From contig CAKSEL010000015.1 of NCBI GenBank assembly GCA_934446675.1, positions 1-46,871 of the forward strand: a DNA stretch of 46,871 nucleotides. The letters are read 5' to 3'. The translations under genes were made by a program, and so were the position numbers. The notes below the pieces were generated by a model. That model did no database searches and had not been told where the DNA came from. It saw nothing but the letters and a program-made list of their open reading frames with translations. The stretch comes from an uncultured Eubacteriales bacterium (GTDB lineage Bacteria > Bacillota > Clostridia > Oscillospirales > CAG-382). Positions 33,727 to 41,777 of the stretch are shown piece by piece (positions within the stretch are counted from its first letter, which is position 1; each line of letters starts with the position of its first letter).

Positions 33727-34686
33727 ATGAACACTCTTTACGATGAAAATGTGTCAAAAATGAATTTGTCTGCCGATAAACAGGAGTCGCCGGAAACGGA
33801 TATCCCGGATATTTCGGAAAGCACCCCAACAAGCGGCACGCCCAACGAAAATCAAATGTTGGAATTTTTGTCCCGAATAAAAAAGATCACCGAAAATCGG
33901 GACGATAATGATGATATCGATGAAATGGATGTTGACAACATGGACGCCGATGACTTTCATAACAAAGCGGTCGAATTTGCTCGCTTCGGAAAAAACAAAA
34001 AAGCTCTTGCAATTTGCGAAATCGGAATGAAACGATTTTCCGCCAGTGTTGATTTGTTGGCAGATGCCATTAAGTACAGTTCTGTCACCGGGGATATGAG
34101 TACTGCATCGAAATACTATGAAAAACTTAAAAACATACCGTTTCAAAGATGGAATTGGCGCGCTTTCACTTTCTCCTTTGACTATTTGCTCGGCGATCCC
34201 GTTGCAAATGAAGCAGAATGCCGCTCGACTATCGAAAACTACAAAAAATATCTCCCCTACGAAGAAAGGGCGAATATGTCAGAAAGTGAACTTGAAGCCG
34301 CTCTCGGCAACCAAGAAAGAAGTGCATCAATTCTTAAGGAAGCAATTCATACGCTCAAATGCGCTTGTCAGTGCGGACTCAAACTCGCAGAAATGCAGCT
34401 CGAACGCGGTGATTTTGAGGATGTGCTCGAAACTTGCAACTTCGGTCTTTCTTCGGTAGAATTACAGCCTACAACTTCCGTTCCGTATTTTCTTCTCATT
34501 CGTACTCTTGCGGAAGACTCAATTTTACACAAGAAAATACACGATCACAAGGAAGTAAGTCAGTCCGAAGTCGATGACATTTACGATACGTACGAATCGC
34601 TCCTGAGCGATTTTCCGGAACTTGTGACCCATGCAGAGACAATTGATATGCGTATGAAACTTTTAAAATATATTAAGGCAGTATAA
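33727..34686 (+). CDS. TPR-repeat protein of unknown function
   Basis: This 319-residue cytoplasmic protein has a disordered acidic N-terminal 80 residues (SPETDIPDISESTPTSG, DDNDDIDEMD), then tandem helical repeats: FHNKAVEFARFGKNKKALAI, VDLLADAIKYSSVTGDMSTA, LKLAEMQLERGDFEDVLETC. It most likely serves as a protein-binding scaffold. AGGAGG lies 8 nt before the ATG. It is the middle gene between the zinc protein and the AAA+ ATPase, an arrangement suggesting an adaptor for the ATPase. The family is not recognised. Confidence 0.83.
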   Translation: MNTLYDENVSKMNLSADKQESPETDIPDISESTPTSGTPNENQMLEFLSRIKKITENRDDNDDIDEMDVDNMDADDFHNKAVEFARFGKNKKALAICEIGMKRFSASVDLLADAIKYSSVTGDMSTASKYYEKLKNIPFQRWNWRAFTFSFDYLLGDPVANEAECRSTIENYKKYLPYEERANMSESELEAALGNQERSASILKEAIHTLKCACQCGLKLAEMQLERGDFEDVLETCNFGLSSVELQPTTSVPYFLLIRTLAEDSILHKKIHDHKEVSQSEVDDIYDTYESLLSDFPELVTHAETIDMRMKLLKYIKAV

Positions 34687-34741
34687 CCTTATCTTTATTT
34701 TGGTATGTAAATAAAGAATCATGAAAACGGAGGTATCGAAG

Positions 34742-35914
34742 ATGGCAGGTTTAAGTGAAGTGAAGAAGCGAATTTTGGAATTAAGTGACAATGAAATTCT
34801 TGCGCTTCTCGGAATTGCGGGAAAGAAAAACAACCGTGTTGCAGGCACCGGCACAAATGAAAAAAAACGGTGGTTTGATAAAAAAGTCTTCGGACTTGAT
34901 GCGGAAGGTTTTTCTCATCTCAGGCATCTGCAGAGACTGAGCAGTATATCTGAAAACAACCCTCGGATCGATTATAAACAATACCGTTACCTTAAAAGTC
35001 TCAGTCAGATGGATATGAATGTCCCCTCAATTTTCCGCAACAATACAAATCCCAAGGATCTTTACAAGCATCTGATCGAATTCTGCAATATACACGATAT
35101 CCCCTCCGAAGTAGTAAATCGGATTGTTCCGGCTCTTGTACAATACTACGAAACAGGTCATATGAGACCGGTAATGTTTGTAGGCGAAGCGGGGTGCGGT
35201 AAAACGACTGCGGCAAAACTGCTGATTGAAGAAGCCCTTCAGCTTCCCACAGAGATTGTGAAGCTTCCCCAGTTAGACGGCAGCCACGGACTGACGGGCG
35301 ATTGCGCCTCTTATCAAAGCGCCGATGTCGGCTGTCTTGCTCAGGCTCGCCTCCGTTCAAACTCTTTGCTCGTGGCGTACATCTTCGACGAGATTGATAA
35401 AGTCAATCATGGCAGCAATCGCGCAAACGTCGATGATGCGTTGCTTTCCGTCACAGATGAATCCAACTGCAAGATATATGACAACTATCTTCAGTCAAAC
35501 ATAACCGGTCTCGAATTCTGTCCGATGTTTTTTACTGCAAATGATCTCAGGAAAGTTTCCCCCATCCTCGCCGATCGCTGCTCCGTAATCCATTTTCCAA
35601 GTGCAAGCGCAGATCGGGTCAAATCAATTCTGCGGAAGTACGTAGAAAAGCAGTTGTCTGTAAGCAATCTTTATCACTCTGTCCGTTTTGACTTTTGCCT
35701 TATGGATAAATATATAGACAATCTCGTAAAACAGCACAGCATAACCTCTCTTCGCCGCCACCAGCAGATGATCGAGGATGTTCTCGGAAAAGCCCTCGCT
35801 TGCGCCTTGGAACAGAACAACGATAACACGATTTCGGTCACGGATAAAATGTTTGACGAGGCAGAAAACACCGTGCTTGGCAGTATGAAAAAATGCGCCG
35901 GATTTGTAAGGTGA
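34742..35914 (+). CDS. AAA+ ATPase (Lon/MoxR-like core, no protease domain)
   Basis: This protein of about 390 residues starts at the ATG of MAGLSEVKKR, because GGAGG lies 9 nt upstream; the ATG seven codons earlier has no ribosome site. Residues 1-140 are helical and unrecognised. The AAA+ core has Walker A GEAGCGKTT (148-156), Walker B AYIFDEIDK, sensor-1 FFTAND, the arginine finger ILADRCSVIHF and a sensor-2 helix SLRRHQQMIEDVL. The DEID box and pore region resemble the Lon ATPase core, but no peptidase follows, so it may be a remodeller. It is the last gene of the block-A operon. Confidence 0.88.
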   Translation: MAGLSEVKKRILELSDNEILALLGIAGKKNNRVAGTGTNEKKRWFDKKVFGLDAEGFSHLRHLQRLSSISENNPRIDYKQYRYLKSLSQMDMNVPSIFRNNTNPKDLYKHLIEFCNIHDIPSEVVNRIVPALVQYYETGHMRPVMFVGEAGCGKTTAAKLLIEEALQLPTEIVKLPQLDGSHGLTGDCASYQSADVGCLAQARLRSNSLLVAYIFDEIDKVNHGSNRANVDDALLSVTDESNCKIYDNYLQSNITGLEFCPMFFTANDLRKVSPILADRCSVIHFPSASADRVKSILRKYVEKQLSVSNLYHSVRFDFCLMDKYIDNLVKQHSITSLRRHQQMIEDVLGKALACALEQNNDNTISVTDKMFDEAENTVLGSMKKCAGFVR

Positions 35915-36034
35915 TAAAAAAGCCCTCCGCTTTGTTTGGTGCTTGAAAAAAGCAATCATGGAACAGCATGTCCCATACCATGCAGATGTTAATAAAATAT
36001 TACTTTCTGCATTTATTTATTCCACATCCGGTAT

Positions 36035-36260
36035 TTTGCAACTTTTTGCAATTTTTTGCGCCTTGACCGATATATTGCCGGCATGTTATAATTATTGCGT
36101 AGAAAGTAGTCGGAACCAGTCATTAAATACCATGTGCAAGTTGCAATGAGATTCAAGCACATGAAAAATCCTGTAAATTTCCATTTTGTTTCCATCCGTT
36201 TTCCGCTTTTTTGTTGTATTATAATTATGTGATCGAAAGCATGATTTTAAATGCTCATGT
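36035..36260 (+). repeat. Three-copy promoter/leader block, copy B (shortened)
   Basis: Same order as copy A: TTTGCAA at 36035 and 36045, TTTG at 36055, promoter, AGAAAG start region, TAAATACCATG, then the GAAAAATCCTGTAAATTTCC and TTTTCCGCTTTTTTGTTGTA blocks and ATGTGATCGAAA. About 115 bp present in the middle of A and C are absent. It fills most of the gap 35915-36329, downstream of the AAA+ gene and upstream of a small Cys-rich gene. The first 120 bp of the gap show no other element. Confidence 0.87.
36063..36092 (+). promoter_or_regulatory. Promoter in block B
   Basis: TTGACC and TATAAT with an 18-bp spacer, closest to consensus of the three copies. Predicted start about 36099, leader ~230 nt. 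Confidence 0.82.
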
Positions 36261-36329
36261 CACCATTAAGCATTAGGACACTACAATGTGTCTTAATATA
36301 AAATATTTTTTTGAAAGGTGGTTATTATT

Positions 36330-36494
36330 ATGGCAAGATGTCTTTATTTGAGTTACGAATCGAGAGGTTTGCTCTTTTCTCAGGGAGATTACTACTGCGA
36401 TTTGTGTAAGAAGTTTCTTTCAGAGGCAGAAGTAAGTAACAAATGCAATAAAGACTACGACTTCGAGCAGTGCCCAATCTATAAAAACAGATAG
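36330..36494 (+). CDS. 54-residue Cys-rich small protein
   Basis: The frame ATG (36330) to TAG (36492-36494) encodes MARCLYLSYESRGLL..., with Cys4, a YCDLCKK pair at 23-26 and two further Cys (39, 47, the latter in EQCPIYKN). Five Cys spaced as a small zinc site would explain the fold. AAGGTGG precedes the ATG and a strong terminator follows within 10 bp, so it is a real monocistronic gene behind block B. I have a memory of similar small proteins in gut Clostridia but cannot name a family or role. Confidence 0.8.
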   Translation: MARCLYLSYESRGLLFSQGDYYCDLCKKFLSEAEVSNKCNKDYDFEQCPIYKNR

Positions 36495-36502
36495 TGTTTT
36501 TT

Positions 36503-36550
36503 GCGTTGATAATGAAACTCTCTTTTTGATTATCAACGCTTTTTCCTTTT
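36503..36550 (+). terminator. Strong terminator of the 54-residue gene
   Basis: GCGTTGATAAT and ATTATCAACGC form a perfect 11-bp stem, followed by TTTTTCCTTTTTT. Confidence 0.92.
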
Positions 36551-36608
36551 TTGATGGCCTATTGACATATGAACTTTTTAACAAAAATTTGACATTGGAG
36601 GAAGAATA

Positions 36609-37160
36609 ATGTGGATAGTACTGATCGCTATAGTTATTTTGGTTATAGTTTTTAATAAAAATGAGGAGCCGGCGCTAAAAATCAAAATGTTATTTCCTCA
36701 GCAAAAAAAAGAAGACTATACCATAGTAGATTTCACACAACATTTTATGCAGGAGTTAAATAATACGCTTAAATTTATTAAAGCATATCGGGAAGAAGTT
36801 CCCGGTGAATGGGTATTTATAGATATTTCACCTATTTGTGAAAAGGGGAAATATTGCACTGACAACTATTGGTATTATGAAGAATTCATTGAATTCAAAA
36901 TAACGGTTGGCTGTTGGTGTGAAGGAATATTATACATGAACAAGGACATCAAAGAATATATTGAAACAATTTACACCTTTGATCCTTCTGATATGTCTTT
37001 CTCCTATAAAATAAGAATCGGGAATAGCACTAATTGTATGATTCCTCGAAATATTGTAATGAATAAATTCTTTGATTGTCTGGACATATATGAAAAAAAC
37101 AATTCTGGGGAAAAACTGTCACGAACATCATATGGCGTTCATCATCAATGGAATCTTTAA
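36609..37160 (+). CDS. Single-pass membrane protein of unknown function
   Basis: This 183-residue protein starts with one membrane helix (WIVLIAIVILVIVFNK) and no cleavage site, so it should be anchored with a short outside N-terminus. The remaining part is mixed alpha/beta with several Cys (CEKGKYC, CWC) and aromatic-rich strands. No family recognised. GGAGGAAG lies 7 nt before the ATG. It follows the terminator of the 54-residue gene, so it needs its own promoter or readthrough. Base composition is clearly more AT-rich than the flanks, which suggests transfer. Confidence 0.75.
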   Translation: MWIVLIAIVILVIVFNKNEEPALKIKMLFPQQKKEDYTIVDFTQHFMQELNNTLKFIKAYREEVPGEWVFIDISPICEKGKYCTDNYWYYEEFIEFKITVGCWCEGILYMNKDIKEYIETIYTFDPSDMSFSYKIRIGNSTNCMIPRNIVMNKFFDCLDIYEKNNSGEKLSRTSYGVHHQWNL

Positions 37161-37232
37161 AAACATAATGTGACTAAAAGGCAAAAATCTAACTAACAAG
37201 TTTTACAATCAATAAAAGTTGGAGGAATAACA

Positions 37233-37880
37233 ATGAGCGACTTCAGAGAAACGATCAGACAACTATCCAATACATCGGAACAATATGAGCAACAGCTTAT
37301 GAAAGAACAAGCCACACAAAAAGCGATAGAATTTTGCAATAAGCTAAAAAACGAAATTAGAAATAGAGCCAATAGAGGCTTATATCAAGTATGCGGTGAA
37401 AATTGTATTATAAGGATTTATTTTGACTATTCGTATGGAGCTTCATATCGGAATATTGATGATGATGATTATTACTTTAAATGTCTTTCACATAATAAAT
37501 GTTCTACTTACCGTGTCAATGATTTTTCGGGCGAAAAACTTAATGCCGGCATGGTGATATCACATGAAGATTGCGTTTCACGGCTTGATTTTTATCAAGA
37601 CAAATTCTTTAGCGGCACTAAATGGAAAACCACTACCACACTGTCACTTGACGGCAAAACATTTCTGTCAACTCTCAGAGATAGATTGGCGGAAGATGGG
37701 ATAGAAATATCTCATTTTTGGAATGTCGTATACAATGAATTGCACTATAAAAAAAACTACAAAGAATGGTCATATATACGAGATGAAATTGTTACCTCAG
37801 ACTCGGTTACAGTAGAAGGAAAACACAGTTTTTATTCTGCGGCTGTCTATTCCGGATATCTGTGTGAATTCAAGTTCTGA
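37233..37880 (+). CDS. Cytoplasmic protein of unknown function
   Basis: This 215-residue protein has a helical, Gln/Glu-rich first 50 residues (coiled-coil-like, EQYEQQLMKEQATQKAIEF), then a beta-rich domain with an acidic patch (NIDDDDYYFKC) and FFSGTKWKTTTTLSLDG. I recognise no family. GGAGGAAT lies 5 nt before the ATG, and it is 72 bp after the membrane-protein gene on the same strand, with a terminator 82 bp downstream. The two probably form one unit. Confidence 0.75.
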   Translation: MSDFRETIRQLSNTSEQYEQQLMKEQATQKAIEFCNKLKNEIRNRANRGLYQVCGENCIIRIYFDYSYGASYRNIDDDDYYFKCLSHNKCSTYRVNDFSGEKLNAGMVISHEDCVSRLDFYQDKFFSGTKWKTTTTLSLDGKTFLSTLRDRLAEDGIEISHFWNVVYNELHYKKNYKEWSYIRDEIVTSDSVTVEGKHSFYSAAVYSGYLCEFKF

Positions 37881-37961
37881 TAATCAAAGAAATCAATGCA
37901 ATACAAATAATCAAATATGGTTGTGTATTTTTTAGATCGTTCCGCCATAAATAAAGTATAA

Positions 37962-38007
37962 ACCTCCGTTACACTCATAATAAGGCAAGTGTACCGGAGG
38001 TCTTTTT
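37962..38007 (+). terminator. Terminator of the 37.2-kb gene
   Basis: ACCTCCG-TACACT pairs with AGTGTA-CGGAGGT around a 13-nt loop, followed by TCTTTTT. Confidence 0.87.
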
Positions 38008-38031
38008 ATATAATATTCCTAATTTCAATTT

Positions 38032-38070
38032 AACTGCTTACCATTTTTACAGTGCTATTTTAGCATAAAA
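38032..38070. repeat. 39-bp island repeat, copy 2
   Basis: AACTGCTTACCATTTTTACA and what follows match copy 1 at 30514-30552. Here too it sits just past the 3' end of a minus-strand gene. A small plus-strand hairpin with a T-tract (GGCGCT/AGCGCT, 38090-38116) follows, so a very short RNA between the two is conceivable. Confidence 0.75.
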
Positions 38071-38141
38071 TCGAAGACTTGGAAAGAGGAGGCGCTGAAA
38101 TAAGCGCTTTATTTTTTAAATACGTCATCTATCCTATTGCT

Positions 38142-38645
38142 TCACATTATGCAGTCATATTCATTGACACTAAAATCAAATCTCAACACCGGCAAAGCGA
38201 AAACAAGCAAAAGCTCCTCATCTGATAAATTTTCTGCCACTTCAATCGGAAAATCCGGCAATTCGTCAAGTTCATATGCCGGAGCATCCTTTCGCCAAAA
38301 CCGACGGATAACGGCTGTATGGCTTTTATCCTTGTAAAAATCGTATGAATCTACGGAAACCGAGATTTCAAAAGTCGTTTCTCCGCACACCAATTTCAGA
38401 TTTCTATTTCCGAGATATTCAAGATATCCCATTCTCTTTTCTCCACTGAAAACATACCGCTTTATTCCCGCAACAAGCGTTGTTTCCATATCAAAGTCGC
38501 TTGCAAGTTCAAGCCCCGTACCTTCTATTACGAGATGCTGAAGCGTTCCGCTTTTTGAAACGAGAATTCGGCAAATACTTTTTCCGTCCTTGTTTTTATA
38601 AATGTACTCGGTATTGCTGCTTTTTTGTCTGTAAAATCCAATCAA
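38142..38645 (-). CDS. Beta-rich protein of unknown function (weak LURP-one/tubby-like look)
   Basis: This soluble protein of about 167 residues is dominated by strands (KSICRILVSKSG, MGYLEYLGNRNLKLV, TFEISVSVDSYDF), followed by a helical tail with an acidic stretch (DLPDFPIEV-like). The repeating strand pattern recalls LURP-one/tubby-like phospholipid-binding barrels, but no diagnostic motif is certain. The start is placed at the TTG at 38645, which overlaps the TGA of the upstream P-loop gene (TTGA), a coupled start; an upstream GTG is possible. Last gene of the minus-strand set behind block C. Confidence 0.65.
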   Translation of the reverse strand: MIGFYRQKSSNTEYIYKNKDGKSICRILVSKSGTLQHLVIEGTGLELASDFDMETTLVAGIKRYVFSGEKRMGYLEYLGNRNLKLVCGETTFEISVSVDSYDFYKDKSHTAVIRRFWRKDAPAYELDELPDFPIEVAENLSDEELLLVFALPVLRFDFSVNEYDCIM

Positions 38646-39124
38646 ACCGATTCTCCCTCTCCGCACTTCTGTAATTCACCGACACGCCCCGCACTCCTTC
38701 GAGACATCGCCTTTTCGCCGCTGCCCGTTGAGCGGTCAAAATGAATGAACGAAACCGTAATACCGTTATTTGAAAATGCATCGATCATGGTTCTTATTGC
38801 ACTGCGCAAATCAATTCCGGCAATTAAAATGTCACGGTTCTGGTTCAATTCAAGAATCGCTTTTGCCGATATAACTTGTGTAAGAGGTCTGCCTTTTAAC
38901 AGATCCATGTTGTCTATACACACGATATCAAACTCAGAAAATTGAGATGCAAGAAGCTCTGCACAGTGTTCATCGGAATCCGTTTCGTTTGCGCAATGCG
39001 CCAGCAATTCCATCCATTCCTCGTCTGTCATGTAACGTGATGTTTTTTGCGGATGATTCTTTATAAACTCCCGCAAATAGGTTGTCTTTCCGGAAAAAGT
39101 GTCTCCGTCCACAAAATAAATCAT
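38642..39124 (-). CDS. Small P-loop ATPase (DnaA/DnaC-like AAA core)
   Basis: This is a minimal ATPase of about 160 residues. Walker A is DGDTFSGKTTYLREF at about 7-21, YMTDEEWMELLAHC corresponds to the DnaA/DnaC region after strand 2, and Walker B is FDIVCIDNMDLL with an Asn in place of the catalytic Glu. A strand ILIAGIDLRS follows. No DNA-binding domain is attached. It starts at the ATG of MIYFVDGDTF with GAGGGA upstream; in-frame ATG and other starts upstream have none. The next gene overlaps its stop, so expression is coupled. The changed Walker B suggests binding or slow turnover of ATP. Confidence 0.75.
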   Translation of the reverse strand: MIYFVDGDTFSGKTTYLREFIKNHPQKTSRYMTDEEWMELLAHCANETDSDEHCAELLASQFSEFDIVCIDNMDLLKGRPLTQVISAKAILELNQNRDILIAGIDLRSAIRTMIDAFSNNGITVSFIHFDRSTGSGEKAMSRRSAGRVGELQKCGEGESV

Positions 39125-39225
39125 ATATCCCTCGCAAAAATAATTTTTAAGTACATTTTTACACATTATCCGGTTACTCGCCTGTTTTGCAAAAGAAACG
39201 GATTTTGATAACAAGCCACGGCGGC

Positions 39226-39402
39226 TTATTCATCCGTATACGGTGTGTCGTCAAAGCCTTTGTTTTTCAAGTCAAGACCTATTTTGTCTATAACAGATTT
39301 CCAAATTCTCTTAAACCATACGGTCTTTCCAAACCATTTTACAAGTTTGGGACTGATTGCGTAATATGTTTTTATAAGCAACCAGAGGTAGAATTCTGTT
39401 CT
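39226..39402 (-). pseudogene. C-terminal remnant resembling the tail of CFI-box-type proteins
   Basis: A 59-codon open frame without a start reads IKTYYAISPKLVKWFGKTVW and ends in GFDDTPYTDE. This looks like the conserved tail of Firmicute proteins that pair an N-terminal zinc ribbon with a C-terminal Cys-Phe-Ile box. The zinc-ribbon gene just upstream ends in another frame inside this stretch. A frameshift or deletion has probably cut the tail off. Family assignment is from memory. Confidence 0.5.
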
Positions 39403-40244
39403 TTAACACATTTTATGAACTGTTCAGAGGTTAAGTAAAAGTGATATTCAAAGCTGCCGTTACAGCTTTCAAAGCTCATACCGTTCAGCGAACATCCATC
39501 GAAATATATAGCATGCTCAATATTTGAGCCAAAACACATGCACGGAGGGAAACGATCCGAAATTTTAAAATTAATATTCTTTTTATTTTTATATTGATAA
39601 AGCTCAGATTTAACAGCTATAGCAGCTTTCTCGCAATTTTCAATATACTCTTTTAAAAAATCAATCCACTTTTGATTTTCAAAAGCATAATTGAATGTCA
39701 AGTATTTTTTAGCGTCATCATAGCTAATACATGAATTCTGATCTTTAAAACCAAGGATCCAATTGTCAAAAATCTCAAGATACAATTTTTGCAAATCAGT
39801 CATTTGGGTATCGGGACAAAATTGTTTTGCTTTAATTATGTCATTTTCCTCGTAACGATTAAAAGCTTTCTTTTCTATGTTGCTTCCATCATATTTTTGT
39901 AATGTTCTGTCTCCACTCATACCCAAGTAGTGCCATTTAAAACTTAAAAACCAAACTTTCCATTCGCCGGGATAATCCCGTATTGCGATCTTGAGTTTTT
40001 GATAAAATTCATCGCTTTGATTTAATTCAAGCAGTGTATTCAAATCGTTTAAGAATTTCGTTTTTTCTGCTTCTCCCTTGGTTACTTCAACTGCTCCGTC
40101 AATCGAAACCGGTGATGCTATATCAACGATCAACTTTTTCGCCGCTTCCGGAGCGTACTTTGTTCCGCAAAATTGGCAAACAAAGTAATCGCCTTGTTTA
40201 ACTAACTGATTATTTCCGCACAATTCGCATTTTATCGCTTTCAT
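39372..40244 (-). CDS. Zinc-ribbon protein of unknown function, possibly truncated at its C-terminus
   Basis: This protein of about 290 residues starts at the ATG of MKAIKCELCGNNQ with GAGGGA upstream. The N-terminal TFIIB-like ribbon has CELC and CQFC pairs within 30 residues, followed by AAKKLIVDIASPVSI, a common start of gut-Firmicute zinc-ribbon proteins. The middle is helical and Trp-rich (WKVWFLSFKWHYLG), and the end has CMCFGSNIEHAIYFDGCS. Homologues often continue into a conserved C-terminal tail, found here out of frame (39226-39402). Third gene of the block-C set, 121 bp after the membrane protein. Confidence 0.75.
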   Translation of the reverse strand: MKAIKCELCGNNQLVKQGDYFVCQFCGTKYAPEAAKKLIVDIASPVSIDGAVEVTKGEAEKTKFLNDLNTLLELNQSDEFYQKLKIAIRDYPGEWKVWFLSFKWHYLGMSGDRTLQKYDGSNIEKKAFNRYEENDIIKAKQFCPDTQMTDLQKLYLEIFDNWILGFKDQNSCISYDDAKKYLTFNYAFENQKWIDFLKEYIENCEKAAIAVKSELYQYKNKKNINFKISDRFPPCMCFGSNIEHAIYFDGCSLNGMSFESCNGSFEYHFYLTSEQFIKCVKEQNSTSGCL

Positions 40245-40364
40245 ATTTTTCGTTTCCCTCATATCATATCGTATAGATAACATTATATCACGAGTCAAAT
40301 TTTTCGTCAATATATCGTAACTTATCAGCCGAGCATGTTATGAAACGGTATATTTATATTCATA

Positions 40365-41774
40365 TTATTTGATCCCCTCCTCTTTCAAAATCTCAGCTAT
40401 GGCCGCTTCGTCTGCTTCTTTTCGATCCGCGGCAATAGAGTTGAAAATTTCGTTTAATAAAGGCACATTGTTCTCATCCTTATCAATTTCCGAATATGAG
40501 CGGTTCTTTTTCTTAAGAAAATAAACATTTTCATTCTGATCCAAGGCAATATAAACTATATTTGATATTTCTTCCTTGTTTTTTTTAAAATCAAGACCAT
40601 GTTCCATATATCTGCAAATTTCTTCTTTGTTTTCGGGAAGTTTATATATAGGCTTATAGTTTGTACCTTTTTCGATCCTTTCGTATATACCATATATCTC
40701 GAGTTCGACGAAATGGTGATTAAGACGCAATTTGTGGTAACTGTGGCAGCATGAACTGTTTAACAGTTTGGAGAAAAACGACGGTTCGGTGTTGTTTTCT
40801 GCACCCGACTGCCATTCTTCATTATATGTCCACGGTTTTATATTGTATCCGGAGTTTCTGCATTCCTCGTTGAGTTTATAATGACTCATTCTCGATACGA
40901 TAGACGCCATCAGAAAAAAAGCAAAGCTAAGAGAAACTTTGCGCATTACATACCACCAATACGTCGACAAAACATCATAGTAAAGGTCTTCGCTGAAAAA
41001 AATACTAAAGCCATACAAAAGCGGTAAAAATGCACTGATGCAGTACACTTTGTATAATGAAGAATAAGCAGCCGCCGACGTTACCGTTACAAGAACGGCC
41101 GCTGAAATAAGTAAAGCATTATCATACTCATAAATCCAAAAATGTTCCCCGTTAAAAGAGACATTTAATGTCACGGTCATAAGCAAGGATATTACCAATG
41201 AAACACAAAAAGCAAATGATGCTTCCAGTTTCTTCAAATTGTACAGAACAAGCGTGAAAATCAGCAGCACACAGGGAATACCGCATTTTACCAACACAGT
41301 GAACGGCAAAAAGTCATAGCTTCCGCAGAATTGCTGTTCAAAGTAAGCGGAAACAACAGGTAAGAATATCAAAAGGGCAAGAAAATATGCAAGAAGTTTA
41401 TTGTTGAAAAAACGCACTGCTTCAGACCACCGATTGCTGTTGACTATGCTATCAAGGACTTCTTTATCCGACAAATTCATCATTATGTCACAATTCTCAT
41501 ATTCTTTATAAATAAACTTTCCCTCAGGAGTTACAGTCACAAAAAATAACGCTCTGTCTCCCGAAGTTAAATTGCCGGCAATCATAATGTCGAGACCCTG
41601 AAGCATATCGCCGTTGTTGATAAATCCCGAATAGATAATATCATCGTCATCCGAACTTTCTTCAAACAACAACTTGTACGAAGCTCTTTTTCCCTTTTCA
41701 TCGTGTTCAAACCTAAAAACACGTTTAATATCCAAGCGAACTCTATTCTTCTTTACAAAAAATGTATGTAACAT
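40365..41774 (-). CDS. Multi-pass membrane protein of unknown function
   Basis: This 469-residue protein has a soluble N-terminal domain (about 1-135) and six or so hydrophobic helices between 145 and 310 (LLAYFLALLIFLPVVSAYF, CVLLIFTLVLYNL, FAFCVSLVISLLMTVTL, LLISAAVLVTVTSAAAY). A soluble acidic tail of 150 residues ends in EAAIAEILKEEGIK. I recognise no family. GGAGGGG lies before the ATG, and the upstream gene stops 3 bp before its start, so the two membrane proteins are made together. Confidence 0.8.
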   Translation of the reverse strand: MLHTFFVKKNRVRLDIKRVFRFEHDEKGKRASYKLLFEESSDDDDIIYSGFINNGDMLQGLDIMIAGNLTSGDRALFFVTVTPEGKFIYKEYENCDIMMNLSDKEVLDSIVNSNRWSEAVRFFNNKLLAYFLALLIFLPVVSAYFEQQFCGSYDFLPFTVLVKCGIPCVLLIFTLVLYNLKKLEASFAFCVSLVISLLMTVTLNVSFNGEHFWIYEYDNALLISAAVLVTVTSAAAYSSLYKVYCISAFLPLLYGFSIFFSEDLYYDVLSTYWWYVMRKVSLSFAFFLMASIVSRMSHYKLNEECRNSGYNIKPWTYNEEWQSGAENNTEPSFFSKLLNSSCCHSYHKLRLNHHFVELEIYGIYERIEKGTNYKPIYKLPENKEEICRYMEHGLDFKKNKEEISNIVYIALDQNENVYFLKKKNRSYSEIDKDENNVPLLNEIFNSIAADRKEADEAAIAEILKEEGIK

Positions 41775-41777
41775 TTA

